64,000 nucleotides of DNA from G965232465 sp965276005 (GCA_965276005.1 OZ254962.1:2046001-2110000); one strand, 5' to 3'; counted from the stretch's first letter, positions 31,410-40,287 are shown. Numbers and translations are program-made. The notes: a model not told the origin generated them from the letters alone.

Positions 31410-32093
31410 ATGATACAGCAACATAATAATATAACACACCCTATGTTTGTTACACTCACGGGGTCGGACAAAACAGATTATATCCCCCCTATGCAGGCTT
31501 TGTCCGCAACATACAACGGACAAATTGAATGGGGTATATTAATTTCAAAAGACAAACAAGGACACCCCCTTTTTCCTGTGCGAGAAGTTATCGATGTTTT
31601 TCGCACATCGGGGTTACGCTTATCCGCCCACATATGTGGTACTTTGGCGGAAGATATTTTTGCGGGTCGGGATATACAGTTTGATTTTTCGGGTTTTAGG
31701 CGCATACAAATTAATAAATTCGACCAACACCCCAATCCAGAAGAAATTGAAAATGCCATTACCTTTGGTCGTAAGCATGGCATAAGAACTATTTTACAAT
31801 GTGGATATGATTTACCCATAGATACACGAACGGACTGGCTCATAGACAATTCATTTGGTCAAGGAAAGTTTCTTAAAACCGTGCCATCATTTCAAAAAAC
31901 AAATGCCTTTTGTGGTATATCCGGCGGATTATCGGCGGACAATATACAAAATATTTTAAAAGATTCTGCCCTAAAAATACACAATCGCTCGTATTGGATT
32001 GATGTGGAATCATCTTTGTGTGTGCGTTCACAATTTAGCCTTACGGCATGTGCCAATTTTGTCGCAAAAGTTTTTCCCCCTAATACGCCTTAA
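31410..32093 (+). CDS. TrpF-like (phosphoribosylanthranilate-isomerase-like) TIM-barrel protein
   Basis: A 227-residue protein. The C-terminal half has CGISGGLSADNIQNIL followed by YWIDVESSLCV, resembling the phosphate-binding strand-loop and the WIDVESG region of TrpF. The N-terminus (FVTLTGSDKTDY, IEWGILISKD) and LSAHICGT also fit a (beta/alpha)8 barrel. No tryptophan genes are nearby. It is 7 bp downstream of the PfkB kinase inside a nucleoside island, so a role in rearranging or sensing a phosphoribosyl compound is plausible but inferred. Family members annotated as isomerase-like outside trp operons are known, with uncertain function. Assignment to the barrel family is fairly firm; the reaction is unknown. 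Confidence 0.7.
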   Translation: MIQQHNNITHPMFVTLTGSDKTDYIPPMQALSATYNGQIEWGILISKDKQGHPLFPVREVIDVFRTSGLRLSAHICGTLAEDIFAGRDIQFDFSGFRRIQINKFDQHPNPEEIENAITFGRKHGIRTILQCGYDLPIDTRTDWLIDNSFGQGKFLKTVPSFQKTNAFCGISGGLSADNIQNILKDSALKIHNRSYWIDVESSLCVRSQFSLTACANFVAKVFPPNTP

Positions 32094-32130
32094 AAAATGA
32101 GATAAAACATAAAGGCATTTTGTTCAAAAA

Positions 32131-32160
32131 AAGGGGTTCCATCAAAATGATGAAACCCTT
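32131..32160 (-). terminator. Terminator of the phytase-like gene, possibly bidirectional
   Basis: AAGGGGTTCCATCA and TGATGAAACCCTT form a stem with one mismatch. On the minus strand it is followed by a run of Ts (the A-run at 32126-32132 on plus), so it fits the minus-strand gene ending at 32187. It may also stop the plus-strand operon ending at 32093. Confidence 0.85.
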
Positions 32161-32186
32161 AAGAGAGAAATTATACCTTTTTATTC

Positions 32187-33269
32187 TTATTTCATAATAA
32201 CAAATTGGTTTGTTTGACGACCGTCAAAGTTGTTATCAGAAGCAAAGATAATAGTTTGTTCACCATCAATAACAGGACCTAAAGCAATTGCTTCAATGTT
32301 GTCAACGCTTTCTAACCCTAATTCTGCAAAGTCAACCAATAGGGTTTTCTTGGCAGGCTGAACACGATTCGCCACAGGATAACCAAGGGCAGCTAAGGAG
32401 TAATGATCTTTTACATCTGTTGCACCATTAATGTCAACCAAGTACGCTTTGATATTAAAGTGAAATTCAAATCCACCAACATGCCATCCATTGCGTTCCA
32501 CAGAGATAAATTGACCATTGCCCAAGCTGTATAGTTCGGATAAACCATTATCACTCCAAGGTTTTTCGTCCAGTTGTGAAACCTTGCTTACGCTGTCCAC
32601 AACATAAACATATTCTGCCTCAACTACACCAGTTTTCTTGTTAATTTGATAAATACGGGAGGGACTGGAGGCAATACCAGACGCCTTTGGACCGTCCTGT
32701 TGCAGGGCATTTTCTGTGGCAGCATACAAAGTATTACCGTCTTGGGCTAATGCCTCAAGGGATGCACTGCTTACATGTCCATTACCCTTGCCCGTGCTGA
32801 ATAATTTTTTGGGCAAATCAAAAGCACCTTGGTCTTTACCATCCATACCCATTTTGCGTAACATAGGGTTTTTCTTGGAATCAATTTCACTTGTCCAATA
32901 TAACATACCATTTTCATATCGTATGGCTTCGGGGTCCACAGTTTTCTTGGCATAGGCACCACCATCAGCGGTTTGAATGGTTGTTACACCGTTGATAGTC
33001 ACTGTTTTACCATCAATAGTCAAATCATAAAATCGTGCATCACCTTTTTCAGAACGATCATCAGAAAGGGCAATATATGTGTTGCCTTTTACATGGTCAA
33101 GACCGGAAATACCACCGAATGGTACGCCGTCAAATTTCGTATCACTGGATATGCGAATTTCGGATACTAAATCCAAACCATCGTTGACATTAACACCGCC
33201 TGCAGTTGCGATACCAAAGGAACCGGCAACAAAACATGCTACCATAGTGTGTTTTTTAATTAGCTTCAT
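32187..33269 (-). CDS. Secreted phytase-like esterase (esterase-like activity of phytase family)
   Basis: A 360-residue protein. A signal peptide ends near residue 23 (IATA). The mature part is a beta-propeller-like domain with GISGLDHVKGNTYIALSDDRS, DPEAIRYENGMLYWTSE, SSASLEALA and SVDNIEAIALGP. These match the pattern of the esterase-like activity of phytase family (repeated E-A/G-I with acidic residues). It probably acts in the periplasm on phosphate esters or a related substrate. Its promoter region is an inverted copy of that of the 5'-nucleotidase-like gene, so both secreted enzymes should be induced together. Ribosome site AAGGAGAA. Molecular substrate unproven. Confidence 0.85.
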   Translation of the reverse strand: MKLIKKHTMVACFVAGSFGIATAGGVNVNDGLDLVSEIRISSDTKFDGVPFGGISGLDHVKGNTYIALSDDRSEKGDARFYDLTIDGKTVTINGVTTIQTADGGAYAKKTVDPEAIRYENGMLYWTSEIDSKKNPMLRKMGMDGKDQGAFDLPKKLFSTGKGNGHVSSASLEALAQDGNTLYAATENALQQDGPKASGIASSPSRIYQINKKTGVVEAEYVYVVDSVSKVSQLDEKPWSDNGLSELYSLGNGQFISVERNGWHVGGFEFHFNIKAYLVDINGATDVKDHYSLAALGYPVANRVQPAKKTLLVDFAELGLESVDNIEAIALGPVIDGEQTIIFASDNNFDGRQTNQFVIMK

Positions 33270-33540
33270 ATGAGTTCTCCTTAAATTTTAAGTTTTAATT
33301 CGCTCAGACATTGTCGTTAATATGGCATTACCATTATGACTTTGTCCTTAAATATTTTGGCTAGGTAAAAATACTTTCAAAAAAAGTCTTTGACACATAA
33401 CCACAAAGCGAGAGCAATATATACTTTGTCAAATTTTAACTGGTACATACCACATGCTTTATAAATCTTGTAACAAATAAAATAAGAATTGTAAAGTGTT
33501 TTTTTATTGTTGAAAAAAGTTGTTGATTTTATAGTGATTG
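33270..33540. repeat. Right arm of the ~260-bp inverted promoter-region duplication
   Basis: The reverse complement matches 28525-28788, including operator AACTGGTACATACC (33438-33451) and palindrome ATGGCATTACCAT (33322-33334). It drives the minus-strand phytase-like gene. The two arms face each other across the four genes between 28789 and 33269. Confidence 0.85.
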
Positions 33541-33592
33541 TGTTATATACAAAGGGTGTAACCTGTTTTGTTTTTGGCGAATTGCCACAGGT

Positions 33593-33630
33593 GGTATGTA
33601 CCTAATAGCTTATTGCAAGTGGTACATACC
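33593..33630. promoter_or_regulatory. Pair of GntR-type operators before gntR (autoregulation)
   Basis: GGTATGTACC at 33593-33602 and TGCAAGTGGTACATACC at 33614-33630, 31-60 bp before the gntR start. They match, in either orientation, the sites at 28432, 28456, 28609 and 33438. Their position near the gntR start suggests autoregulation. Confidence 0.75.
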
Positions 33631-33660
33631 TAGTATTTATTAAGGGGACACATTTATAGT

Positions 33661-34386
33661 ATGTCAAAGTTTCGCTACAAAGAAATAGCCAATGAGATTG
33701 CTCAGAAAATTGATGGTAATATATACCAAGAGGGATCTTTATTGCCTTCTGAGCGGGGCTTATCCGATTATTTTAATGTGAGTCGGGAAACCGTTCGCAA
33801 AGTTATTAAATTGCTTGAAATACAGGGGTATCTTGTATCTCGTCAAGGGAAGGGTACTTTTGTTACACTGAATACTTTACGCAAGGTACAACGGCATGTG
33901 GAAGGATTCAGTGACGAAGGCATGCGGATGGGACAAAAAGTGGGTCAACAAATATTGTTTGCAGGCATTGTGGCCGCCCCCATTGCAGTGGCAAGTTCCT
34001 TGGGGATTACCGTTGGTAAACAAGTTTTCCGATTACATCGGATTCGTACTTTGGACGGATTGCCTGTGGTCATTCAAGATTCTTATGTCAATGTTGATGG
34101 CATTCAGCGAATGACCGAAGAAAAAATCCATCAGTTTGGGAGTCTGTACCGCTTTCTTAGGGAAAGTTTTGGTGTTGTTTTAACCGACGCAGGGGAAAGT
34201 ATCAATGCGGTTTTGGCTACGGGCGATGAATGTCAATTGCTAGGCGTTAAATCCAACAGCCCCCTGTTACAGATTGAACGGATTGCCATCTCTGAGGATT
34301 TACAACCCATAGAATTTTGCGTTACGAAATATGCACAAAGTTACAGTTACAGAACAGTTGTGCGTAGCCATAATACGCAATCTTAG
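33661..34386 (+). CDS. GntR/HutC-family transcriptional regulator with UTRA domain
   Basis: A 241-residue protein. The N-terminal winged helix (1-70) has LPSERGLSDYFNVSRETVRKVIKLLE, broken here as LPSERGLSDYF and NVSRETVRK, the GntR signature; SRQGKGTFV is the wing. Residues about 95-235 form a UTRA ligand-binding domain (RLHRIRTLDGLPVVIQDSYV, in part; VNAVLATGDE-like segment; LQIERIAI). HutC-type regulators are usually repressors released by a small metabolite. Palindromic GGTATGTACC sites flank the nucleoside hydrolase, both secreted hydrolases and this gene, so it is the likely local regulator. The inducer is probably a nucleoside-derived compound, which is inference. The transporter operon starts 50 bp downstream, probably on the same transcript. 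Confidence 0.92.
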   Translation: MSKFRYKEIANEIAQKIDGNIYQEGSLLPSERGLSDYFNVSRETVRKVIKLLEIQGYLVSRQGKGTFVTLNTLRKVQRHVEGFSDEGMRMGQKVGQQILFAGIVAAPIAVASSLGITVGKQVFRLHRIRTLDGLPVVIQDSYVNVDGIQRMTEEKIHQFGSLYRFLRESFGVVLTDAGESINAVLATGDECQLLGVKSNSPLLQIERIAISEDLQPIEFCVTKYAQSYSYRTVVRSHNTQS

Positions 34387-34436
34387 TATTTAACCCAAAT
34401 TTTAATGTTTAAACTAAATTGAAAGTAGAGGAAATT

Positions 34437-35444
34437 ATGAAAAAAATTCTAAAAACTTTTTTGGCAATTATAAGCGTATGGGCATTTGCTCTTATTACCC
34501 CGGTTTCTGCTAATTCCAACCCTTCTGTTGCGTTATTTGTTAACGGTACCTTGGGGGATAAATCATTCTTTGATAGTGCCCAACGGGGCATGGTACGCTT
34601 AAAAGACGAACTGGGACTGGCAACCCGTACAGTGGAAGCAGGGCATGACCCCACCAAATGGAAATCCAGTTTAATTGACTTAGCCGACAGTGGCGATTAC
34701 GATGTAATTATCGTGGGTACATTTACCATGGTATCCCTAGTGGAACAAGTGGCATCTGAATTTCCTGAGGTAAACTTTATTTTGTTCGATGGCGTTGTTG
34801 ATTACAGCAAAGGTCTGAAAAATGTACATTCCTTGGTATTTGCCCAAAACCAAGCCTCTTACTTGGCGGGTGTTGTCGCGGCGAAGGCGAGCAAAACAGG
34901 AACACTAGGTTTCGTTGGTGGTATGGAAATTCCTGTAATTAACGATTTCTTGGCTGGCTTTAAAGCCGGTGCAAAATCCGTAAATGGCAATGTTAAAATT
35001 TTGACACAATACGCTAACAACTTTGGTGACCCTGCGATTGGTAAAGAAATTGCCTTGGCACAATATGGTCAAGGGGCTGATGTTGTATTTGCCGTTGCCG
35101 GCGGTACAGGTCAAGGTGTCCTAGAAGCTGCGGCGGAACAAGGTAAATTAGCTGTAGGGGTTGATTCTGATCAGGCGGCTATTTTTGCCGCATCCAACCC
35201 AAAAATCGCTAGTAGCATTGTAACCTCTGCCCTAAAAAATGTAGACAACGCTATTTTTGATGCTGTTAAGCGATACTCTGGCGGGGAAAACATTTTTGGT
35301 AAGATTGAGGCACAGGGTCTTGCCACAGGTGGTGTAGGAGTGGTTGTTGACAATACGACTCGCATGTATATCTCTCAACAAGAAATCGATGCAATCTCTG
35401 CTGATGTTGTAAGTGGTAAGGTTTCTGTACCTACTGCCTTCTAG
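34437..35444 (+). CDS. BMP/PnrA-family nucleoside-binding protein of an ABC transporter
   Basis: A 335-residue protein with a signal peptide ending near residue 25 (PVSA). There is no lipobox cysteine, so it is a soluble periplasmic binding protein. BMP-family segments are FVNGTLGDKSFFDSAQRG, IIVGTFTMV, NFILFDGVVDY, QASYLAGVVAA and GFVGGMEIPVINDFLAGF. The family (PnrA, Med) binds purine and other nucleosides. ATG 34437 is chosen over an upstream start because GTAGAGGAAATT supplies the ribosome site. It is the first gene of a transporter operon continuing to 39245 and beyond. A strong hairpin just after it may raise its level over the downstream genes. Confidence 0.94.
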   Translation: MKKILKTFLAIISVWAFALITPVSANSNPSVALFVNGTLGDKSFFDSAQRGMVRLKDELGLATRTVEAGHDPTKWKSSLIDLADSGDYDVIIVGTFTMVSLVEQVASEFPEVNFILFDGVVDYSKGLKNVHSLVFAQNQASYLAGVVAAKASKTGTLGFVGGMEIPVINDFLAGFKAGAKSVNGNVKILTQYANNFGDPAIGKEIALAQYGQGADVVFAVAGGTGQGVLEAAAEQGKLAVGVDSDQAAIFAASNPKIASSIVTSALKNVDNAIFDAVKRYSGGENIFGKIEAQGLATGGVGVVVDNTTRMYISQQEIDAISADVVSGKVSVPTAF

Positions 35445-35462
35445 CACAACAGAATGTGTCTT

Positions 35463-35496
35463 GGCGGGGGTGGTAAAATGTATTGTTACCCCCGCC
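35463..35496 (+). promoter_or_regulatory. Strong intercistronic hairpin after the binding-protein gene
   Basis: GGCGGGGGT (35463-35471) pairs perfectly with ACCCCCGCC (35488-35496). No U-run follows, so it is probably an mRNA-stabilising or attenuating element that favours the binding protein, as in many ABC operons. Confidence 0.7.
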
Positions 35497-35527
35497 TGTG
35501 CATAATATAGTGGAAAAAATAATAAAT

Positions 35528-37096
35528 ATGTCAAAATATAATGTAGTTTTAGAAGTGAAAAACCTCTCCAAAACTTATCCCAATGGTACACAGGCGGTCA
35601 TTGATGTGTCTTTTGACTTAAGGCGGGGTGAAATTCATGCTCTTGTGGGTGAAAACGGTGCTGGAAAGTCAACTATTATGAAAATGCTCTATGGACTGGA
35701 AAAACCCACTTCTGGGGAAATTTTGGTGCGTGGAAAGCCTGTGTCTATGAATGTACCACAAGATGCGATTGATTTACATATTGGTTTGGTTCATCAACAT
35801 TTGATGTTATTGGAAAATTTAACAGTCGCAGAAAACATCGCACTTGGCAACGAAACCATTAAAGGGATATTTCTGGATCAAAAATCTATGCAGGCGGAAA
35901 CAAAAAGCTTGGCCGAAAAATACGGTATGGAATTGGATCCAACCGCCCAAGTAAGTACCCTTGCCGTGGGATTAAAACAACGCATAGAAATTTTAAAAGC
36001 ATTATATAAAGGGGCTGAAATTTTGCTTCTTGACGAACCTACTGCGGTTTTAACCCCCCAAGAAACCCACGATTTATTCAAAGCAATTCGGGGGTTGACG
36101 GAACAGGGTATGACGGTTGTGTTTATTACCCATAAATTAGCCGAAGTAAAAAGCGTTGCCGACCGTATTACCGTTATGCGGGATGGACAATTAACGGGAT
36201 TGGCTGAAGCAAAAGATGTAACACCATTGCAAATTGCTGAGATGATGGTTGGTCGTCCTGTTGCGTATACGCCCGCCCCCAGAAAGAAGCCGACTGTTGA
36301 CCCGTTGCTTGACATACGGAATCTAACGATTATTTCCCCCCGTGGTCGTGTGCGACTAAATGATATATCCCTACAAATTAAAGCGGGGGAGATTCTTGGG
36401 ATTGCAGGAGTTGAAGGCAATGGACAAGCGGGATTAGGGCAAACGCTAATTGGGTTGTTGAATCCCATAGAGGGCGAAGGATATATTGAGGGACAGAAAT
36501 TTACCGGAAAAGGGGTTGCCCACACCCGTTCTTTGGGAATTTCGAACATTCCCGAGGATCGCATTCATGACGGAATCGTTGCGGAGATGTCCATTGAAGA
36601 CAACTTTATCGCCGCCCAGTATCGCCAAAAACCCTACTCCACAAAAGGGGTGATGAATTTAAAATCGATTGGAACATCCGCCCGTAAAATGATTAAAGGT
36701 TTTGAGATTAAAACCCAATCGGAACAAACACTCATAGGATCCTTGTCCGGGGGAAACATGCAAAAGGTTGTTTTAGGACGGGAGTTCAGTTCCAATCCAA
36801 AGGTTGTAATTGCCGCACAACCCACACGGGGTGTTGATATTGGAGCCGCCGAAGGATTACGCCAAAGGTTGGTGGATTTACGGGATGCGGGTGCGGCCGT
36901 GTTATTGATTTCAGCTGACCTCGAAGAAATAATGGCATTGTCTGATCGTATTGCTGTATTATCCAAGGGGGAAATTGTTGCCCATTTTCTTGCGGACACA
37001 GTGGATGAAAATGAATTAGGTCTTTATATGTTGGGGGCAAAAAAAGACGCAGAAGCATGTGCAAAAATTGATAAGTTTACGGAGATAAAAGTATGA
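35528..37096 (+). CDS. ABC transporter ATPase with two nucleotide-binding domains (BMP-type nucleoside importer)
   Basis: A 522-residue fused double ATPase. The first domain has Walker A GENGAGKST, a degenerate signature (LAVGLKQR) and Walker B ILLLDEPTAVLTPQE. The second has a degenerate Walker A (GVEGNGQAG), signature LSGGNMQK and a Walker B without its usual aspartate (VVIAAQPTRG). This asymmetry is normal in the nucleoside/sugar ATPase family (RbsA/YufO type). ATG 35528 is preferred; a longer frame from 35483 would run into the intercistronic hairpin. The last codons overlap the first permease gene (ATGA). Confidence 0.95.
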   Translation: MSKYNVVLEVKNLSKTYPNGTQAVIDVSFDLRRGEIHALVGENGAGKSTIMKMLYGLEKPTSGEILVRGKPVSMNVPQDAIDLHIGLVHQHLMLLENLTVAENIALGNETIKGIFLDQKSMQAETKSLAEKYGMELDPTAQVSTLAVGLKQRIEILKALYKGAEILLLDEPTAVLTPQETHDLFKAIRGLTEQGMTVVFITHKLAEVKSVADRITVMRDGQLTGLAEAKDVTPLQIAEMMVGRPVAYTPAPRKKPTVDPLLDIRNLTIISPRGRVRLNDISLQIKAGEILGIAGVEGNGQAGLGQTLIGLLNPIEGEGYIEGQKFTGKGVAHTRSLGISNIPEDRIHDGIVAEMSIEDNFIAAQYRQKPYSTKGVMNLKSIGTSARKMIKGFEIKTQSEQTLIGSLSGGNMQKVVLGREFSSNPKVVIAAQPTRGVDIGAAEGLRQRLVDLRDAGAAVLLISADLEEIMALSDRIAVLSKGEIVAHFLADTVDENELGLYMLGAKKDAEACAKIDKFTEIKV

Positions 37097-38226
37097 ATAT
37101 GCAAACAAGTACATGGAAAAAAAGTGTCCTTGAATTTGCCAAGGTAATGTTTGTAATTATAATCGGTCTGCTTATTGGTACAGTGATTATTTTCTTTGTC
37201 AGTGACGAACCGGTAAAAGCGTATAAAGCCATCTTAATGGGGTCTTTGCCTAAGGTATCTTTATCTGGGGATTGCGGTACATGGCTGTCTATTTTTGGGG
37301 AAGATTGTCAATGGAAATGGCGTCGTATGAGCCGTTTTGGTATATTTTTGGAAGACAGTATTACCCTTGCCCTTGTCGGATTAGCCGTTGCCATTCCCTT
37401 TCGTGCATGGCAGATTTCACTTGGAGCCGATGGTCAATTATTTATGGGAGCTTTGGCATCTGGTTTTGTTAGTATTTATGTCCCCCTTCCACCATACGCT
37501 TTGTTACCATTGGCGTTCCTAATGGCGATGTTCGCAGGATTTATATGGGGATATTTACCCGGTGTCATGAAAGCCAAGGCGGGGGCAGATGAAATTGTAA
37601 CAACCTTGATGTTAAATGTCATTGCGATTCAAATTTTTAGCTACGCCGTGTTACACCTCATCAGAGATCCCAATGCGGGCTTTATTGTTAGCCACTGGTT
37701 TCAAGACGGGGCAAAACTTGAACCCCTTATCAGGCGTACGAGTGTAACATGGATGATTCTGGTTGCACCTGTTATATGTGCCATAGGGTATTATATGGTA
37801 TCCCGTACCACGATTGGTTATGAAATTCGTACGGTTGGATTCAATGCTAATTTTGCCCGACAAATGGGCATGCCTGTTGATCGTACCATTGCATTATCCA
37901 TGGCAATTGGTGGGGCGGTTGCAGGTGCGGCAGGCTTCCACATTGCCAATGCTCTTTTACACAGATTACCGATTGATTTTCCTGTTGCCCTTGGTTTTGA
38001 AGGCATTGTGGTGGCATTGATTGCCCGCAATGACCCCCGTTGGATTATTCCTGCCGCCATGTTTTATGGATATTTGCGGGCGGGGGCTCAGGTAATGGAA
38101 CGCACAACAGATGTGAGTCGTGAAATGGTTCTGGTGGTACAGGCCATTATTATCCTGTTAATTATTTCTGATGGGTTATTTCCCCGACTTGCACAGATAT
38201 TTAAACTGAAAAGAAGAGGTGCATAA
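37093..38226 (+). CDS. ABC transporter permease 1 (BMP-type nucleoside importer)
   Basis: A 377-residue integral membrane protein of the BPD_transp_2 (RbsC-like) family, with about eight to ten hydrophobic helices. Characteristic segments are ISLGADGQLFMGA, AKAGADEIVTTLMLN, YEIRTVGFNANFARQMG and PVALGFEGIVVALIARNDP. It overlaps the ATPase gene by four bases at its start and the second permease by one base at its end (TAATG), so translation is coupled. A loop (residues about 50-75, SGDCGTWLSIFGEDCQW) carries two cysteines. Confidence 0.94.
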   Translation: MNMQTSTWKKSVLEFAKVMFVIIIGLLIGTVIIFFVSDEPVKAYKAILMGSLPKVSLSGDCGTWLSIFGEDCQWKWRRMSRFGIFLEDSITLALVGLAVAIPFRAWQISLGADGQLFMGALASGFVSIYVPLPPYALLPLAFLMAMFAGFIWGYLPGVMKAKAGADEIVTTLMLNVIAIQIFSYAVLHLIRDPNAGFIVSHWFQDGAKLEPLIRRTSVTWMILVAPVICAIGYYMVSRTTIGYEIRTVGFNANFARQMGMPVDRTIALSMAIGGAVAGAAGFHIANALLHRLPIDFPVALGFEGIVVALIARNDPRWIIPAAMFYGYLRAGAQVMERTTDVSREMVLVVQAIIILLIISDGLFPRLAQIFKLKRRGA

Positions 38227-39245
38227 TGTTTACAGAATTTATAGAAACCTTTTTAACCGCTTCTTTCTTTGCGGCCATTCTAAGGGCGGCAACTCCTATG
38301 GTTTTTGCTGCGTTGGGTGGGTTGATTTCTGAATTGGCAGGTGTGATTAACATTGCCCTCGAAGGCATGATGCTTATTGCTGCTTTTGCTGGGGTATTTG
38401 GATCCGCTTGGGCGGCATATATGTGGTCTGATGCAGGGATACTAACATACGCCCTGTTTGGGGCGTCCATCGGTATTATATCATCGGTTATAATGGCATT
38501 GATATTGGCAATATTTTATCTTGAATTTGATGCAGATTTAATTATTGCGGGAGTGGGTATTAACTTCTTGGCACTTGGCTTAACCGTCTTTTTGTTGTTT
38601 TCTATTTCTGGTGACAAAGGGTCTTCTGCTGGCATTACCAGTTACTCCTTACCCGAAGTCCCCATTGGCATTTTGGTACATGTTCCCTTGTTGGGGGATT
38701 TGTTGGGTGGGGCAAATGGACAAGGGCATCATATTTTAATTTATGGGGCAATTTTGGCAACCGTTTTGGTTTGGATATTTTTAAAAAAGACCCGTTTGGG
38801 ATTACGGCTCAGAGCAGTAGGTGAAAACCCAGAGGCTTGCCGTACCGCAGGACTGCCCGTAAAACGCATTCAGTATTATGCTATTTTACTGAGTGGATTA
38901 TTGTCCGGATTTGGCGGTGTGTACTTGTCAATGGGGTATTTAACACTGTTCCAAGCAAATATGACAGCAGGTCGTGGTTTCCTTGCCCTAGCGGCGATTT
39001 TCTTGGGGGCTCGTTCCGTGCTTGGAACCGCAGGAGCGGCCTTATTCTTTGGGCTAGCAACAGTATTCGCCACCCGATTAGGGCTGTGGGATGTACCAAC
39101 ACAATTATTAATGTCACTTGCCCCCGCTGTAACAATCATTGCACTACTTGTTTTTGTCTGGCACTCACGGCTTGTACAATCCAGAAAAATGCGTCAGGCT
39201 TTGGAATCTTTGCGTAAAAAAAGAAAGGAAAAAAAGAATGTCTAA
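38226..39245 (+). CDS. ABC transporter permease 2 (BMP-type nucleoside importer)
   Basis: A 339-residue BPD_transp_2-family membrane protein, shorter than permease 1. Family segments are PMVFAALGGLISELAGVINIALEGMM (given in part), LRAVGENPEACRTAGLPV and MTAGRGFLALAAIFLGA. It starts on the last base of the permease 1 stop codon and overlaps the ADP-ribosylglycohydrolase gene by 8 bp. It forms the heterodimeric channel with permease 1. The highly basic C-terminus (RKKRKEKKNV) should be cytoplasmic. Confidence 0.94.
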   Translation: MFTEFIETFLTASFFAAILRAATPMVFAALGGLISELAGVINIALEGMMLIAAFAGVFGSAWAAYMWSDAGILTYALFGASIGIISSVIMALILAIFYLEFDADLIIAGVGINFLALGLTVFLLFSISGDKGSSAGITSYSLPEVPIGILVHVPLLGDLLGGANGQGHHILIYGAILATVLVWIFLKKTRLGLRLRAVGENPEACRTAGLPVKRIQYYAILLSGLLSGFGGVYLSMGYLTLFQANMTAGRGFLALAAIFLGARSVLGTAGAALFFGLATVFATRLGLWDVPTQLLMSLAPAVTIIALLVFVWHSRLVQSRKMRQALESLRKKRKEKKNV

Positions 39246-40287
39246 ATTACAAAACAATGCAGAAAAGATTTATTCTGGTCTGTTGGTTGCTGGAATCGGC
39301 GATGCCTTGGGAGCACCTACAGAGCAATACACAATGGATGAAATTCAAAATCATTTTGGTAAAGGGTTAATCAGCGAATTTTATGCCCCCCCTTGGGATA
39401 CTTTTGCAGGAGCTAATAATGGTAAAATTGCTGAAATAACAGATGATGCTAGTCAGATGTATTATTTGGCACGAGCTTTAGGGGACAAGGGAAAATCATT
39501 TGATAATGATGATTGGATGGAATGCCTTGTGTCTTGGCATGATACATCACCCAAAGCCGGATTTATGGGTCCCAGCACCGAAGCATTAATTAACGCATTG
39601 AAAAACGGCGATGACCCCACCCGTTTTGGCTTAATTGGGGATTCTGACCGGAAAATGACAAATATTGGTGCAACAAATGGTGCGGCAATGCGTTGTGCCC
39701 CCATTGGCATGTGTTTCCCCGGGGATATAAAAACCACAGCTGAATATACCTTACAGACCTGTTTACCGTCTCACGATGCTAGTATTGCTATTGAAGCGGC
39801 CTGTGCTATTGCGGGGGGGACATCTGTTGCGATGCAGGTTGGTACATGGCAAGAGGTTATTGAGGGTTGTCGTCAAGGTGCAATTGTTGGTCGTGGATTA
39901 GCGGCTAAATATGCCCGCCTAGAAGCGGGATCTCGTTTTCAAGCACGCATGGACAGAGCGTTGGAAATCGCAGAACAAAGTTCTAATGATTGGGCGTTCA
40001 TGGCGTGGCTTGAAGCGGAAGTAGGAAATTCTGTCTTAGCATCCGAATCTGTGCCATGTGCTGTGGCCATTATGGCGTATAGCAAAGGAAACCCATGGAA
40101 GGCGTTACAATTATCTGCTACTATTGGTAATGATAGCGATTCTATTGCGGCAATGGTGGGTGCGATGGCTGGTGTTCTTAATGGTCATGATAGCATTCCT
40201 GATCATCTTGTAGAAACCTTTATCAAAGCAAATCATGATTTTGATTTACAGGATTTAACTGATGGGTTGGTGAAATTTTCATCATAA
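39238..40287 (+). CDS. ADP-ribosylglycohydrolase (DraG/ARH) family protein
   Basis: A 349-residue cytoplasmic protein. GIGDALGAPTE, ITDDAS and, near the C-terminus, GNDSDSIAAMVGAM carry the acidic metal-ligand residues of the ADP-ribosylglycohydrolase fold. The start overlaps the permease stop (ATGTCTAA) with AAGGAAA upstream, so it is co-translated with a nucleoside importer. Context suggests it hydrolyses an N-glycosidic bond of an imported nucleoside or ADP-ribose-type compound rather than removing ADP-ribose from a protein. It could in principle reverse ADP-ribosylation by the toxin, but nothing in its position supports that. Confidence 0.9.
   Translation: MSKLQNNAEKIYSGLLVAGIGDALGAPTEQYTMDEIQNHFGKGLISEFYAPPWDTFAGANNGKIAEITDDASQMYYLARALGDKGKSFDNDDWMECLVSWHDTSPKAGFMGPSTEALINALKNGDDPTRFGLIGDSDRKMTNIGATNGAAMRCAPIGMCFPGDIKTTAEYTLQTCLPSHDASIAIEAACAIAGGTSVAMQVGTWQEVIEGCRQGAIVGRGLAAKYARLEAGSRFQARMDRALEIAEQSSNDWAFMAWLEAEVGNSVLASESVPCAVAIMAYSKGNPWKALQLSATIGNDSDSIAAMVGAMAGVLNGHDSIPDHLVETFIKANHDFDLQDLTDGLVKFSS

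Noticed and set aside
39238..40287. ADP-ribosylglycohydrolase as an immunity or antidote gene for the toxin's ADP-ribosyltransferase
   Set aside because: It is over 12 kb away and translationally coupled to a nucleoside permease, so metabolic use is the simpler reading.
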